NCBI RefSeq assembly: GCF_965363235.1
Contig: NC_134844.1
Coordinates: forward strand, 19,636,646 to 19,700,645
Length of the DNA: 64,000 nucleotides
Direction of reading: 5' to 3'
Origin: Mytilus galloprovincialis
Taxonomy: Eukaryota; Mollusca; Bivalvia; Mytilida; Mytilidae
Positions 1 to 14,100 of the stretch are shown here, piece after piece (positions within the stretch are counted from its first letter, which is position 1; each line of letters opens with the position of its first letter). The position numbers and the translations under genes are program-made. The notes under the pieces were generated by a model. The model did not search any database. It was given only the letters and a program-made list of their open reading frames with translations, and was not told the DNA's origin.

Positions 1-52
1 TTTAAAGGTATTCAAACAGATGAATAAATGAAGGAAGTTTAGAGTTACTCAC

Positions 53-124
53 ATCTCTCAAGTCCCATACTAAGTTAGCAGCACTAAATGTTGGTTTCTT
101 TCCTTCAAGTGTGAAATTCTCAAT
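53..124 (-). CDS. GNPTAB: GNPTAB exon 8 (last exon in window)
   Basis: 72 nt, phase 0 at both ends. Encodes IENFTLEGKKPTFSAANLVW then DLRD, matching vertebrate [20 protein letters not shown]. The acceptor is TTTCAG and the donor is GAT|GTGAGT. The gene continues to the left of base 1. Confidence 0.92.
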
Positions 125-3100
125 CTGAAATGAAATAGCTAACAGTGATCTAGTGGAAACAATGCTTAAATCACAAAAGAAGATTGCATGTTTTGAGGCT
201 TTTATAAAGGATTAGTTCAGGTAAGGGCCGATTTTGGCCTCAAATTTCAGGTTCATCTGATGAAAGATTTTGGACACTTTGAAACACTTATGTGTCTATT
301 TCAGTTGATTCAATCAGTTTATGTGAAAGATTTTAACTGATTTACTGATAAAAATTGCTCTGATTCAAGCTTAAATATGAAAAATCTATCAAATATGCCC
401 AAAAATGTCTTTTTTCAGATGGTTTTCGTCAATAATGAAAGTGGCCCAATCCGTGTTCATCCTCAACCTTTATATATGTTGTGTATTATCATCAAATATA
501 ACTTTCATTTCAATATCAAGAATGAACACAAATGCGGCCACTTTTATTTAATACGGAAACCGTCTAAAATTTAACTAAAATGCTAAAATTGTGAAGATTT
601 CAGTAATTTAGCATGACTTAATGATGCTAGTACCCGATATATGTGCATTGTATTTTCAAAAACAGCCCTTATTTATGTAGCAGAAGCATTCTACTTTCCA
701 ATAAATAACAAAAGTTTACATTTTAACAATTTTATAAAACTGCTATATTTTGGGGCCAAAACTTTACTTTTTTCAAATTACTCATACCATTATTTATAAC
801 ATTCTTTTTAAACCAGCAACATCCGATCAGCCTGATCGGTAAGACATGCGCAATTAAGACTTGACTGATAAGGTGATGTAGGAGGTACAAGATGTATATA
901 AACAGCAGCTGATAAATGTAAACAAAACAAATGCACATGCTTGGGGAATTTGTAGCAGACGATTTAATTATCTTATCCACTGTGGTCAAAATAGTTATGG
1001 TTTGTAGTAGATATTATTACAAAAATAAAAGAAAACAAATATTTACTTACAATTATGTTTTAATGATTTGACTTAAAAAATATGAGATCAAATATCATAA
1101 ATCCAAGTAAATTTGAACTAACTGATCCCAGATTTCAGACCACATGTTATAAGATTTCCTTTTCAAAACTTTTACTTTTACTTGTCTTCGTGGGTTTTTT
1201 GCATCTTGCACAGTATTTAATGATGTGGTTTGCCTATTTACATGTTCATTCCAATCCAATACAGCTAGATTTGTCCGAAGAATATAAACTTGTTTGGAGA
1301 AGTTAATTCTCTTGTCGTGATATTGAAGAATGGCATTATTGAAACTTTCCACATAATAATTGTCCATACAATGAACATAATCAGTTGGCGATTTATATAC
1401 CTGGGTGTTCATTAGAGCCCGACCTAATAACATCTCTGCTTTGGGATCCTTGATTAAATATTTAGTTGGTTCATAATTTGAATCAGTTTTACACCTTGAT
1501 AATTCACTGCAGTGTTCGTGATTGTTCTTATAATGTTCAACTATATTCAATAGACTTAGTTTAAGTTTCACTGGATCCTTATTACAATTTTTCATTGCCC
1601 AATACAGATGAGTTTTTATACTTGCTGCTTTGTCCGATAACTCAGGGTGCCACGTTTGTCCTTCCTTGTATCTTGGTCCAGAACAAATGGTCTTGATTTC
1701 TTTGGCTATGTTTTTGGTGGCATGCCAGGTATCATTTGTTGATTCTGTGTCAATTCCATTAATACGGATAAATTTGTTAACACTGGTATTTCTGTCATGA
1801 CAGTGAACACGAATTTTCACCTCGTACTCATCTCTGAGATTTTTAAAATATTCGTAAATCCTCTCTGTTCCTATAAGTTCATGTTTTTGTGCACTTGTAC
1901 AATCCACTTTTGAAATTGTTTCAACACGTAAAACTTTGTGTGTTCTGGCACCAAGGCAAACGACGTCTGTGTACATAGAGTTTTTTCTGGTACCATGTCT
2001 TGCATCAGTTACAATATCGATACCTTCTTGAAGTTCTTCATAGGACGCGATTTCCTCCAAAAGAGCAGTTTCATATGACTCTTTCACCAGCTGTGACACT
2101 ACAGGGGCATATTTCTGGAAAATACTATTCAGCGTAGTCTCCCCAATAGTACCAATGTTAGATGCCTGACAAAATCTGGAATATTGATTTGGTAGGATTC
2201 CTGACACATAAAATCCATGAGACATTCTTAAATTACACAGATATTTGTCTCCCATATACGGTGAGCTTGACCAGAGAAGTTCATGTTTTTTCTCACATTT
2301 AAGTTTGCATACTCCAACATGACCCTTAATATCAGTTGAGTAAAGATGCAACTGACTTTTACAAACTTTTCCATGGTTTATCACTCTTTTGATAAGGTTC
2401 TCGATTGATGTTTCGGCAGTGACAAAAAGTTTCTGAGTTGATGTTTCCTCATTACATGATGTAAAAGAACAGTCCAAAAATGGTATATTGTTTTCCTCAG
2501 CCATATGTTGATCTTCATCTAGTTGTGTTATATTGTTTTTGATGTAGAATGTCATTACTTCAAATAACATGTCTTTATTTGTAGTCCTGTTTGGGTTCCC
2601 ACCACCCATTGCCTTTTTAATGTCATTGGTCATTCCATATATCAAGTTTTTCTCATCAATAGATCCAGAAGAAAAATTAATTTTTCCTTCAATAGGTTTT
2701 GGTTTTTCTTTCCTCATGTCATTCCTTCTTTTAACACTCTCAACTTTATCTTTTAAATATTTTCTTTTTTCTGCAGGTTGAATATTCTCATTCATATTTA
2801 CGGCAAGTACTTCCATGATTATGAAAAATTCTATTTCTAAATTTCCCTCCAAAATTTGATAGCTACTGATGTTGGACATTCCAATTTTCACTCAAAGCAG
2901 GGGTGAATGAAAATTAAATTTTATTCTAAAAACAGATATATGTTTCTATACTTTTTCGCAAGGGTTTTTGGAAGATATAATTCAATATTTTTGAGATCTT
3001 ACTTGTATTTGTAATGCAATTATTGAAAACTTTCCCTCAAAAATAAATTATATGTGGGTTTCCCCCCACTGTCAAAATGCTAGACTTCACTATTTATCTG

Positions 3101-6100
3101 GGGTGAACTTGGGAAATAAGAGCAGAATAAAGAAATTTGATAAATATTGTGTCATTTCAGCAGCTTTTACATTTATCTTAGGTATATAAATCACAGTACA
3201 TAACACTAATGTGTTTCGTGTAAAGATAAAAAAAGCACTTAATTGGACATTAAAAAATTTAACAATCCACAAACCCCCATCAAAAGTGTGCAAAGTGATA
3301 CTGGCACACCTAAACTAGTACTGTTACACATGACATTTTTGAAATCTGCAGTAAAATGGAAAACCAAAATGATCAAAATGTTCTTTCTTTGACTGTAACT
3401 GAGGAACAAAAACTTGCAATTCAGGCATTTTTTAGCCACAATGATTGGGATTTTAATGAGGCAGCATCATCATCAAGTACATCTAATCTTCATTTAGAAG
3501 ATAATGCAGAAAACAATATCATTGCAACTGATGAAATTGAGCACCCTGGTCAAAGTGGGTCAGATCAACAAAGTGCTAGAAATGATACTTATGATGAAGA
3601 TATGTGTCAGGATTGTTTTTGTAGTCCATGTGTAACACAAAATAGACAAAGTTGGTTGGGTGTAGGGCAGAGAGCACATGCCAGAAATAGTGGAATAAGA
3701 AAATTAAAATATAAATTATTCTGGAGAATGATGCAGGATAGAGGAGCATGGAGCAGTCCTCAATATCTCGCGAAGAAATGTAGGCTTCTAAATAGGGATA
3801 GGGTTGATGAAACTGTCGTTATCGTCAGGAGAGAGGTTATTCCTGATTGTGTGTTAAATCTGGTGAGGGAATTGTACCCAAACCCTAAATCTAAACCCTA
3901 CATGGGACATAGATGGTACTAATTCGTTATATACTTTTTTAATTTCAACCGTAGTGACTAAAATTATTAAACCTTTTTGACCTTGTTTTATTGCTTTGCA
4001 CTCAATGTTTATATACAATTTAACTTATTGGATTAATTAACAAAATGAGTTTTCTGGAAGGAAAGTTTGTGTAATGTTTCAAATGGATTTAAACATTGGA
4101 TATTTCTGCAAATTAGGTAGGTGCTGTCTTTATTATGCATGAACATTATTTACCATGTGCATTTGTTTACAAACAGGATCAGCTGTTGTCAGGCTCCGCC
4201 TTCAAAATTCAAATTTGAACTAAAAATCTGTTCACTTCAGATTTTTAAACATGTAATATTTAAAAGATAGAAAGATATTTAATTTTTTTTTCACATAATA
4301 TGTTGAAAATTCTTGAAAGAACATATGTATCAAAAATCATAATAAATTACAAGTGATAATAAAAGTTATTCATAAAACATTGTCTCTGATTTGAACCCTG
4401 TCAATTATTTACAGATTTTAAGAATTCAAGGGATGCAACCCTTTTATACTCAGGTTGCTGGTTTAATGGCAAAGAGATTTAATACACTTCCTATATAAAT
4501 GCCTAGTTTATGGTGGTTGTTGATTATCAACCCTATTGACTGAAACGGATAATATTTCAAAAAAAAAAATTGTAATTTTATCATTGTATAAACAATGAAA
4601 AGAAATACTTTCAAACAAAATTTAATGTTCGATCTAAATATACAGATCTTACATTTAATTCTAAAAATTGGATAAATTTTGAAATAAATTTGATTTAAAT
4701 ATCACTTTTGCCTAAAATCTTATCTTCTACTTTGAATTTTCTGTTCATTCTACTTTTGTTCAAGTTTAGATTCTTAAATATAGTCATTGCAACTATACAT
4801 TTTAATAATAAGAAACGTACATTTTATTAAATCTAAGTTTAAACCATTTCCAAATGATGCTAAAGAAGTTTCCATACATGAGAGTATTTAGAAACTATAT
4901 TATGAAAAATTATGGTTGTATCACTTGTTTTTCAATAATTTCAGAATAAGAAAAAGTGCAAAAATAAGAAATAAATAACAACTAAACTTACATTCACCAA
5001 TGCTTCAAAATCCTCTTTTTTGGATATCTGTATAACTGCTAATCCTTCATCTTCATGCATTGTAAACTGAAATCAACAAGAACATTGTTTTGTTTCATTG
5101 TCAATAACTTTCACTGCTTTTGTTTTATTAATAGGTTCTGAATTTTAAAAGAAACTAGATATCATTGAGATGGGAGCCATCTCTATGGGCCCCGCTGTGA
5201 ATAATGTGCATTAAAAAATTGTATCTTTACCATAGGACATGGGTTTGTCAACTGAAATCAAAGTTTTTGACCTTGACCTTTGACCTATGAAGTTGTAAAT
5301 AAATTATGACACACCCATTGGTGTTGGTTTATAAACATGTCAAGTATAAACTTTGAAATGATAAAGGTTCTCAAGATATAGAGCGGACACGATCTTTACC
5401 ATAGGACATGGGGTTGTCAACTGAAACCAAAGTTTTTGACCTTGACCTTTGACCTAGGAAGTTGCACATAAATTATGACACACCCTTTGGTGTTGGTTTA
5501 TATACATGTCAAGTATAAACTTTGAAATGATAACGGTTCTCAAGATATAGAGCGGACACAATCTTTACCATAGGACATGGGGTTGTCAACTGAAACCAAA
5601 GTTTTTGACCTTGAACTATGCCCTAGGCAGTCGTTCATAAATTATGACACACCCTCTGGTGTTGGTTCATATACATGTCAAGTATAAACTTTGAAATCAT
5701 AACGGTTCTCAAGATATAGAGCGGACACGATCTTCACCACAGGACACAGGGTTGTCAACTGAAACCAAAGTTTTTTTACCTTGACCTTTGACCTAGGAAG
5801 TTGTACATACATCATGACACGCCCTCTGGTGGTGGTTAATAAACATGTAAAGTATAAAGTATGGAATCATAATGGTTCTCCAGATATGGAGCGGACACAA
5901 AGTGTTACGGACGGACGGACAGACGGACGGACGGACGGACAGACTGATCACTATAGGGGACCGCCTTTGGCGGGACCCTAATAATTTAACTCATGCTCCT
6001 ATAAAATGTAAAAAGTCATGCTTTGAATATTTCTTTATAGTAAATGTTGATTTATAAATATAAAAAAGAAGATGTGGTATGATTGCCAATAAGACATATG

Positions 6101-9100
6101 TCCACAAGAGACCAAAATGACACAAGACATTAACAACTATAGGTCAACATACAGCCTTCAACAATGAGCAAAGCCTATACCACATAGTCAGCTATAAAAG
6201 GCCTTGATATGACAATGTAAAACTGTTCAAATGAGAAAACTAACGGCCTTATTTATATAAAAAAAATGAACGAAAAAAAAATATGTAACACATAAACAAA
6301 CGACAACCGCTGAATTACAGGCTCCTGACTTTGGACAGGCACATACATAAATAATGTGGCGGGGTTAAACATGTCATTTACAATATTTCAAGCAATCTTA
6401 TTCAACACTACAAAAGAAACAATGTTCACAAATAAGAATTAATGAAATGTTGAAAAAAGAAGTACATTTTTCATGTTGTCAAGTGCATGCTATAACTGTC
6501 TTAGTCTTTTGCTGTTACCCAAAAATGGTTAATTTCATCTAATGCTAAAGTAACTAAAGACCTCAAAATGCTATCTAAAACCCTAACCATGCATGTTCTT
6601 TTTCCTTCAAAAGCATTATTATTCATGAAAATCTTGTCAAAACTAAAATATGTTATCCCCTGAAAACCATTTGATAAAATAATTAAGTATGGACAAATTA
6701 ACAGGCAGTTCAAAGGCTTTAACTATGAACTATTAAAAGACATGTTGCCAGATGAATAAGAAATCACCATATTATGTTTTCATTTACGACTTCTTTTACT
6801 TTTAGTTGTTCCTTTAGAGCCCCCTTACGTGAGTTTTACATTGATTTTGTCTGTGTTGTATATTGCTGAGGAAATCCTTCATCCATATAAAGAAGGAGAT
6901 GTGGTATGATTGTCAATGTTAGCCTTGGAGAAATACCAAACTCAGTCGTTTCCATTTAGCAGGCCATAAAAGGCCCTGATATGACTAATGTAAAACAATT
7001 TAAACAAGACACTGTGTTTACTTATTTTTTTTTAATTTACCTTTGTAATTCCTTTCGCTATTTTTTCTGGCAGTTTGGTCTGAATTTGTTCAGCAGTATA
7101 TTGAGGAGGAAATCCAGCCATTATAGCAGTATCTTTTAGCATAATACTATTGTGTACAGTCCAATCAGTTGTCTGAAAGAAAATATTTTGTCATTTCACA
7201 TCATGTCTAAAATTTACCTTTGAGTAATTCAAACTTAGACAATTTAATACAATAATGAAAGAAAGAATATTTGGTAAATTAAGATTATTTTAGTACATAA
7301 ATATTCTACATTCATTACTTTTGAAAGTTAGTCCAACACGAAAAATAGTTCACTGGCAAATGAAAAAGACTGTTATTTTTTACAGTTATTTTCAGGGATA
7401 CCAATTTTAATGGATTGAGAAAAGTTATGTTTTCATTGATATCTGATATCATAGTTTTGCCAAAGTATGCATACAAGCCTATTGAACTTTTGTATCTTAT
7501 TGAACATTTAGATTTGTGGTTAAACAATACCCACGAAATCCAAATGGGTATCCATCAATAAAAAAATCCTTGCTATTAATTCAGTATAGTTTTTAATATT
7601 GCATAATTTACTACAACTATGAAATTATATGCTCAAGATATACAGATAAAAAATTGCTCTTAAGTTAGCTTAACTGAATGACAGGAGAACAGTATTGAAC
7701 ATACTGATTTTCAGATTAAAGAAACTGCACAAAGATAACTTTTATTTTGTCTTTGAATGACTTATATAAATAAAATAGCAGTATATATGTTCTTACAATG
7801 TAACCTCGTCTCACTGTAGTATTTATCTCATGTACCAATATTGGCCGACTTAATACCTCTGTCACTGAAAAATAACAGGAAACATTATTAGTTTTCTACA
7901 ACATGAAACATTGTTATATGATCAGGCTCTTACTTCAGCACGTTCTATACACATTGCGTTGATATGGACCTTTGTCTTTTGATCATTCTGATTTTGTAAT
8001 TTTTGGGATTTCTCTTATATAGGTTTCAAAATATAAAATAATCTTGGCCTTCAGTCATCAAAGTTTACACAATAATTAGGAGTGCAGAATTATGTTCAAA
8101 ACCCCAAATACAGTATTTTGATAAATTGATTTTTGTGAGTCTGAATATAAGAATCTTTCTTAAAATTTGTGTAACCACAAGGCATGGCTTTTTTGATTGG
8201 TGGATTTCTGAGTCTGTTTTTAAAATGGTGCTCCAAAATTATATGACTTACTGTTAGTGTCTTCCTTGAAGACAATCACAGTATAATTGGCATTCTCATC
8301 TGTGTCTAAGGACACTGTAAACATCTTCTCTGCCTGAACAAACACTTTGTAGACTAACGATAACTTCAGTAAGGTCATCTCCTTTGGCAACACAGGGTCA
8401 AGAATAACCATATTGGTTACTAGGCAGTTGGTAAAAACACATTTGGAATCACTGCAATATAGAACATGAAAAAAATAACTAATGTTAAAATGGATAGTCA
8501 TGACAGGTGGATTTTCAATAATTCTTCAATAAATATGACATTAAAAACAAGAATGTGTCCACAGTAAACGGATGCCCCACTCGCACTATCAATTTCTATG
8601 TTAAGTGGACCGTGAAATTGGGACAAAATCTAATTTGGCATTGAAATTAGAATGATCATATATCATAACATGATCATATATGTCATGTTTTGATTGTATT
8701 GTAATTTGTATGTGAGGGCCTCAGGGAACTGAAGATTAGTTTATTGTAACTAACTGAGTTTACCCTCTTTAAATAAAGAATTTATTAGTATTATTATTAT
8801 TATTATTATTATTATAGGGAACATGTGTAATAAGTTTCAAGTTGATTGGACTTCAAATTCATCAAAAACTACCTTGACCAAAATCTTTAACCAAAACTTT
8901 AACCTGAAACTTGCACTATCATTTTCTATGTTCAGTGGACCTTGAAATTGGGGCCAAAAATCTAATTTGGGATAAAAATTAGAAAGATCATATCATAGGG
9001 AACATGTGTACTAAAGTTGATTGGACTTCAACTTCATCAAAAACTACCTTGACCAAAAAACATTAACGTGAAGCGGGACAGACGAACCAACGGACAGACG

Positions 9101-11072
9101 GACAAACAAACTAACAGACGCACATACTAGAAAACATAATGCCCCTCTACTATCGTAGATGGAGCATAAAAATTTAGACTACAGTTGATATATTAATTTC
9201 GCTAAATATTCCAAGTCATGATTTTTTATTTAGTTCTATATTCAAGTTTACCTCATTATAATTGTAAAGGATATACAGAATATATTATGTTATAATCACT
9301 TACAATATTACATTGCAATGAATTATCTTACAATTACAAGATTTAACACAGACTGATTATTGAGTAGCAGATTCATATAATCTAATATAACATTTTATCA
9401 TATATTTAGTACAAAATACAGCTATTTTGTATATCTAATAAAGGTTGTTTTTCCAGTCTGTATCACCTACCCTGTATCGCATACCCCGTATCGCATAGCT
9501 AAACCCGTATCGCATACCCCGTATCGCATGGTAAAACCCGTATCGCATACCTTTTTTTTTTTTTTTTTTTTTTTACATAAAGTTTTTTGGGTTTTTTTTG
9601 CTTAAGAAAAAATTTCCTCAAAATAGGTCATTTTATTTTAATGACGTCATTGTTTGGTATGTAACGTCACGAACGTCAAGTTTTCATATTGTATGTGACG
9701 TCACGAACATCAAGTTTGCATATTTTTTGGCACACTAAATGCAACTATAAAAAATACAAAACACTCAAATAAATACAATAATAAACAAAATATTTTTAAA
9801 ACAGCAGCAGGCAAATGGTAAGGTAACCCAGGTGCTTTGTATGAGCAGTTATTTTAAGGCTTTGAACCAAGACAAAAGCAGAACTGAAGGTAACCCAGTG
9901 CTAATCTATCGGGATCAGAAAACAGTTCATATAATATAATACTCTTCTGTTGAAATATATGATAAAGCGTATAATACATGGCAAAATCCGTATCACATGC
10001 CGTATCACCCTCGACCAATATCATCCCTCGGGCCTAAAGGCCCTTGGGCTGATATTGATGTCTCGGGATGATACGACATATGATACGGATTTTGCCATGT
10101 ATTATTCTCTATGTAACATTACCCTCAGAATATGTAAAAGCAAGTCATATAAATACTAGCTAGCAAAATCTTGATTGGGAGCTATAAAAATACACCTTTG
10201 TTTCATGGATATCCAAAGTAATCGGTGAATTGAGATAAACCTTACTTTAACAAATGAAAATAAAAATAGTCCTGAATAAAAACCAGGATAATTAAGTAGT
10301 ATACATGAAGAATACAAAGGGATATATAAGAAATGGTAACTATAAGCACCAAAGGTAATAATTTAGTGTTTTTTTTCATCACTTTTTATCAGATTGATCC
10401 AGCAGATACACTCTCCTCTTGGATTGAAAAAAAACAAACATCATTCTTCAAAATCTTTTACATTCTTAGACGCACTGTGTTATAGTGATTTTTTTACGTG
10501 AGATTACAAAATGTATGCACACTTACAATTTTCACACTTTCCAGCTACCAATAAAAGCAGTGGTAAACAAAAATATGAGTCAATTAACTTCATGCCCCAT
10601 TCACATTTATATCACATTTCAATGTTTAGTCCAGGATGCACAGACCAGAAACATAATGCCCCCGATATATGTAAGTTGGCATAAAAGGGGATATTATCTT
10701 TTTTAAACAACATGAAATCTATGTAAAATTAGTTCATTTAGTACGTCTATTATTTGGTGAATAACTGCTAGCTCTATTAATATGCATAATGGACATGAAA
10801 TTGTCTGTTTGGTTATCCCTTTACCAGCTGATCATACATATATCATGTACATGAAACAGTACAAATTCAATGACCACATGCTCTCAACATTACAAATAGC
10901 TGACAATAAACAAGGTCTAGCATTCTGTCTTTTGATATCTTACCTGTATTTGTTTCTAAGGTAAATAAATGAGCTTTAATCATTAAAATGCATTTTTCTT
11001 CAAAGCCAAATGAAATTACCTGATAGCTTCTTGGGAGGTGCCCCTGATTTCAGTATAGATAAAAATATGAAC

Positions 11073-11149
<77 letters not shown>

Positions 11150-14100
11150 CGTTAATTCGATAAATATACAAGCAAGCTTAAGCAATAGTATATATTACAA
11201 TTTTCCTAGTTCTTTTTTTTGAAGGGCCAGCTGAAGTCTGCCATCAGTGCAGGGTTTCTCTCCGTGTTGAAGAGCCATTAGTGGGCTTCGAATGTTTTTT
11301 GCTCATTGGTTGGGTTGTTGTATCTTTGACACATTCCCCATTTCCATTCACAACTTTATCTGTTTGATTTCATAAAATAGATAAATAAAAACAAGAATCC
11401 CCAAGGATACTTAACTAGTTCACCTGGCATTTTCATAAATTTGATATCATAATAAATATTTTTACTGGCAAAAACAACAAATGGGTAAAAATTGTCATTC
11501 AAGGTCAGTAGCTCCTGGTGTTAATGGACATGCTAGTTCTTAGCAGATCTTGCCCTTTTAATAATCTTGGCTGTTTCATTCCCTCATTCAATTTAGTTTG
11601 TATCTCTGGATTATTTTATAAATCAAGAAAGAGGTGTCTATCATGTTGAATCAGTATACCTTGTTATATTAAGTTCTTCCTCTATATTTAACTTGAGAGT
11701 TCTGAGTTGATTTAACAGCTTGGGGTCTGTTCCATTCACCCATGTATACACAACATCAATCGGTAATGGTGAGCATAACCTATAATATAATATATTATAA
11801 TGTACATTGAATATTGATTTGATAAATACAAGTATTGTTACAATTTGAAACTTAAAATTTAAGCAGACTACTGGAGTATCTATGTCCTTTTTTAACAGTC
11901 TCCTTACAATCTTTCATGGTAATCATTTCTTTATGGTAAAACTATAGATATTCATTAAAACTTTAATAATAGTAGGGTCACCATCAGTATGTGTAATTTA
12001 ACCTTCTATCTATAGAATATTATATGTGAGAAAGAATAATGTGTTTAGTCTTAGATGCATGATTTTTTTGTTAGTTGTTAGTGGCTTTGAACTAGCTGTC
12101 AGATAACTGTGAGTACTCTCAGATCTGTTCATTGTGTTTTTTGTGTCGGGATGTATAAGTACCCAGCCACGTCCACTTATATTTTTGTCCATCTGATGAG
12201 TTAAGCCTTTTTCAACTGATTTTTATAGTTCGTTCTTATGTTGTACTGTTATACCACTGTCCCAGGTTAGGGGAGGGCTGGGATCTCGCTAACATGTTTA
12301 ACCCCGCCACATTATTTATGTATGTGCCTGTCCCGTCAGGAGCCTGTATATTCAGTGGTTGTCATTTGTTTATGTGTTACATATTTGTTTTTCGTTCATT
12401 TTTTTACATAAATAGGACCGTTAGTTTTCTCGTTTGAATTGTTTTACATTGTCTTATCAGGGCCTTTTATAGCTGACTATGCGGTATGGGCTTTGCTCAT
12501 TGTTGAAGGCCGTACGGTGACCTATAGTTGTTAATGTCTGTGTCATTTTGGTCTTTTGTGGATAGTTGTCTCATTGGCAATGTCTGTGTCATTTTGGTCT
12601 TTTGTGGATAGTTGTCTCATTGGCAATCATACCACATCTTCTTTTTTATATACTCATCCAATTTGAACCACGATGAGATAAAGCAACAACTTCTCATAAA
12701 AGGAACACAAAACTATAGGTGTCATACCACCAATTAAAAGTCCCTATCTGTTCAACCAAATTTTACAATTTTCACAGCTTTCTAAATATTTTTACCTTAA
12801 GTTTAACTTCATAGAAACCAGGTATATCCTGAATCGTACATGTATCAGCTTTCTACATGCCAATTTTCAACAGATGTTTAAAATCATATAAAAAAGAAAA
12901 GGTCTTCCAAATAGAGGTACCACTAAAATTAACCCCTGGTTTTCTGGAAATCTTAAATTAGTATACTATGGGGTGCATTAATCCTCAATTTTGAATGCAA
13001 ACTCATAAACAAGTAATTTTTTTTTTATTAAGACTATATGTTGAGGCAGGTCTATTCATTTCATTCAGTGGCCTTCTCATTGATGCATACACCACACACC
13101 TTAATATGTAAAGTTATATATACCTTTCCCTGTAAGATCTCCCTGCTATGTTGTCACTGTACGAGTTGAAAACCTGAGCATATTTCTCATTACTCCATTC
13201 CACTACAGTCTGAAAACATGACAAATCATCAATTAATGATCTATTACTGTTCTCTTGATGTTAAGTCAAACAATTTCATTTCACTTTTACACATCAAAAC
13301 ATGGCATTATATCAGCTGAAACAGGTGACTTTGAGATGAATAACTGATCATAAATTCCCGTTTTAATAACCCCCTAAAATTAAATGCATGTATGGTTATG
13401 TTTTGCTTGTTGATCCAGAGTCAGACATGTTTTAATTATACCACTCCCCTGTTATATTTTTACCAACTGAAAGATATCAATCATAATCATTGTCTAAAAC
13501 ATAAATGTTTCCATAGTACAGATTCCTCACTCCAACTATCATTATCTAAAACATAAATTTTTTTCATAGTGCAGATGCCTCACTCCCACTATCATTTTCT
13601 ATTTTCAGTGGACCGTTAAATTGGGGTCAAAACTCTATTTTAAAATTAAAATTAAAAAGATCATATCACAGGGAACATGTGTACATTTCATGTTGATTGG
13701 GCTTCAACTTCATGAAAAACTACCTTGAGTCGATCAAAAACTTTAACCCGAAGTGGGATCAACAGACAGATGAACGAATGGAGGATCAAAGGATGCACAC
13801 ACCAAATAACATAATGGCCCTAGGTGGGACATAAAATTTAAAAATGTCTCCAGAAAAAATATAAATGAGGACTATCAAATGTTAATTCTCTTAATCTCTT
13901 TAGACTTTAAAACACCAGTTTTTTTTTTCAGTTGGGTCCCCTAATGTAACTTACCTTCAGTGAACATATCAACATCATAGAAAAAAAAAGCTGAAAATCA
14001 CTTGGAATTTTAAGAGAAATAAAAGGAATTGGTAACATAAAAACAAAATTTCTTATTCAAGTCTATATTAGTATTATAGGTTCCATTTTTCTCTACGCAA

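Larger units (their letters stand above)
812..4462. mobile_element. Kolobok-type DNA transposon, apparently complete
   Basis: A 3651-bp element in GNPTAB intron 7. It is bounded by TTAA at 808-811 and 4463-4466, and by perfect 9-bp terminal inverted repeats ACCAGCAAC / GTTGCTGGT. Inside these, 901-940 and 4154-4187 are imperfect inverted repeats sharing CAGCTGAT, GTAAACA and AAATGCACATG. It carries two intact ORFs read outward from a shared 464-bp centre: a DDE transposase on minus and a cysteine-bearing 188-residue protein on plus. TTAA duplications are known for Kolobok and piggyBac; the transposase is not piggyBac-like. Confidence 0.88.

Noticed and set aside
377..574. 65-residue ORF similar to one at 35625-35822
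   Set aside because: The similarity comes from the shared MITE DNA and its hairpin; the frame has no independent support.
1082..1306. ORF on plus over the 3' part of the Kolobok transposase
   Set aside because: Shadow of the minus-strand coding frame; no motif.
9462..9550. CRISPR-like array
   Set aside because: Direct repeats of about 13 bases with no unique spacers, in animal DNA beside a hairpin; a simple word array.
11000..11222. Ile-Tyr repeat ORFs
   Set aside because: Translation of the (AT)n microsatellite.
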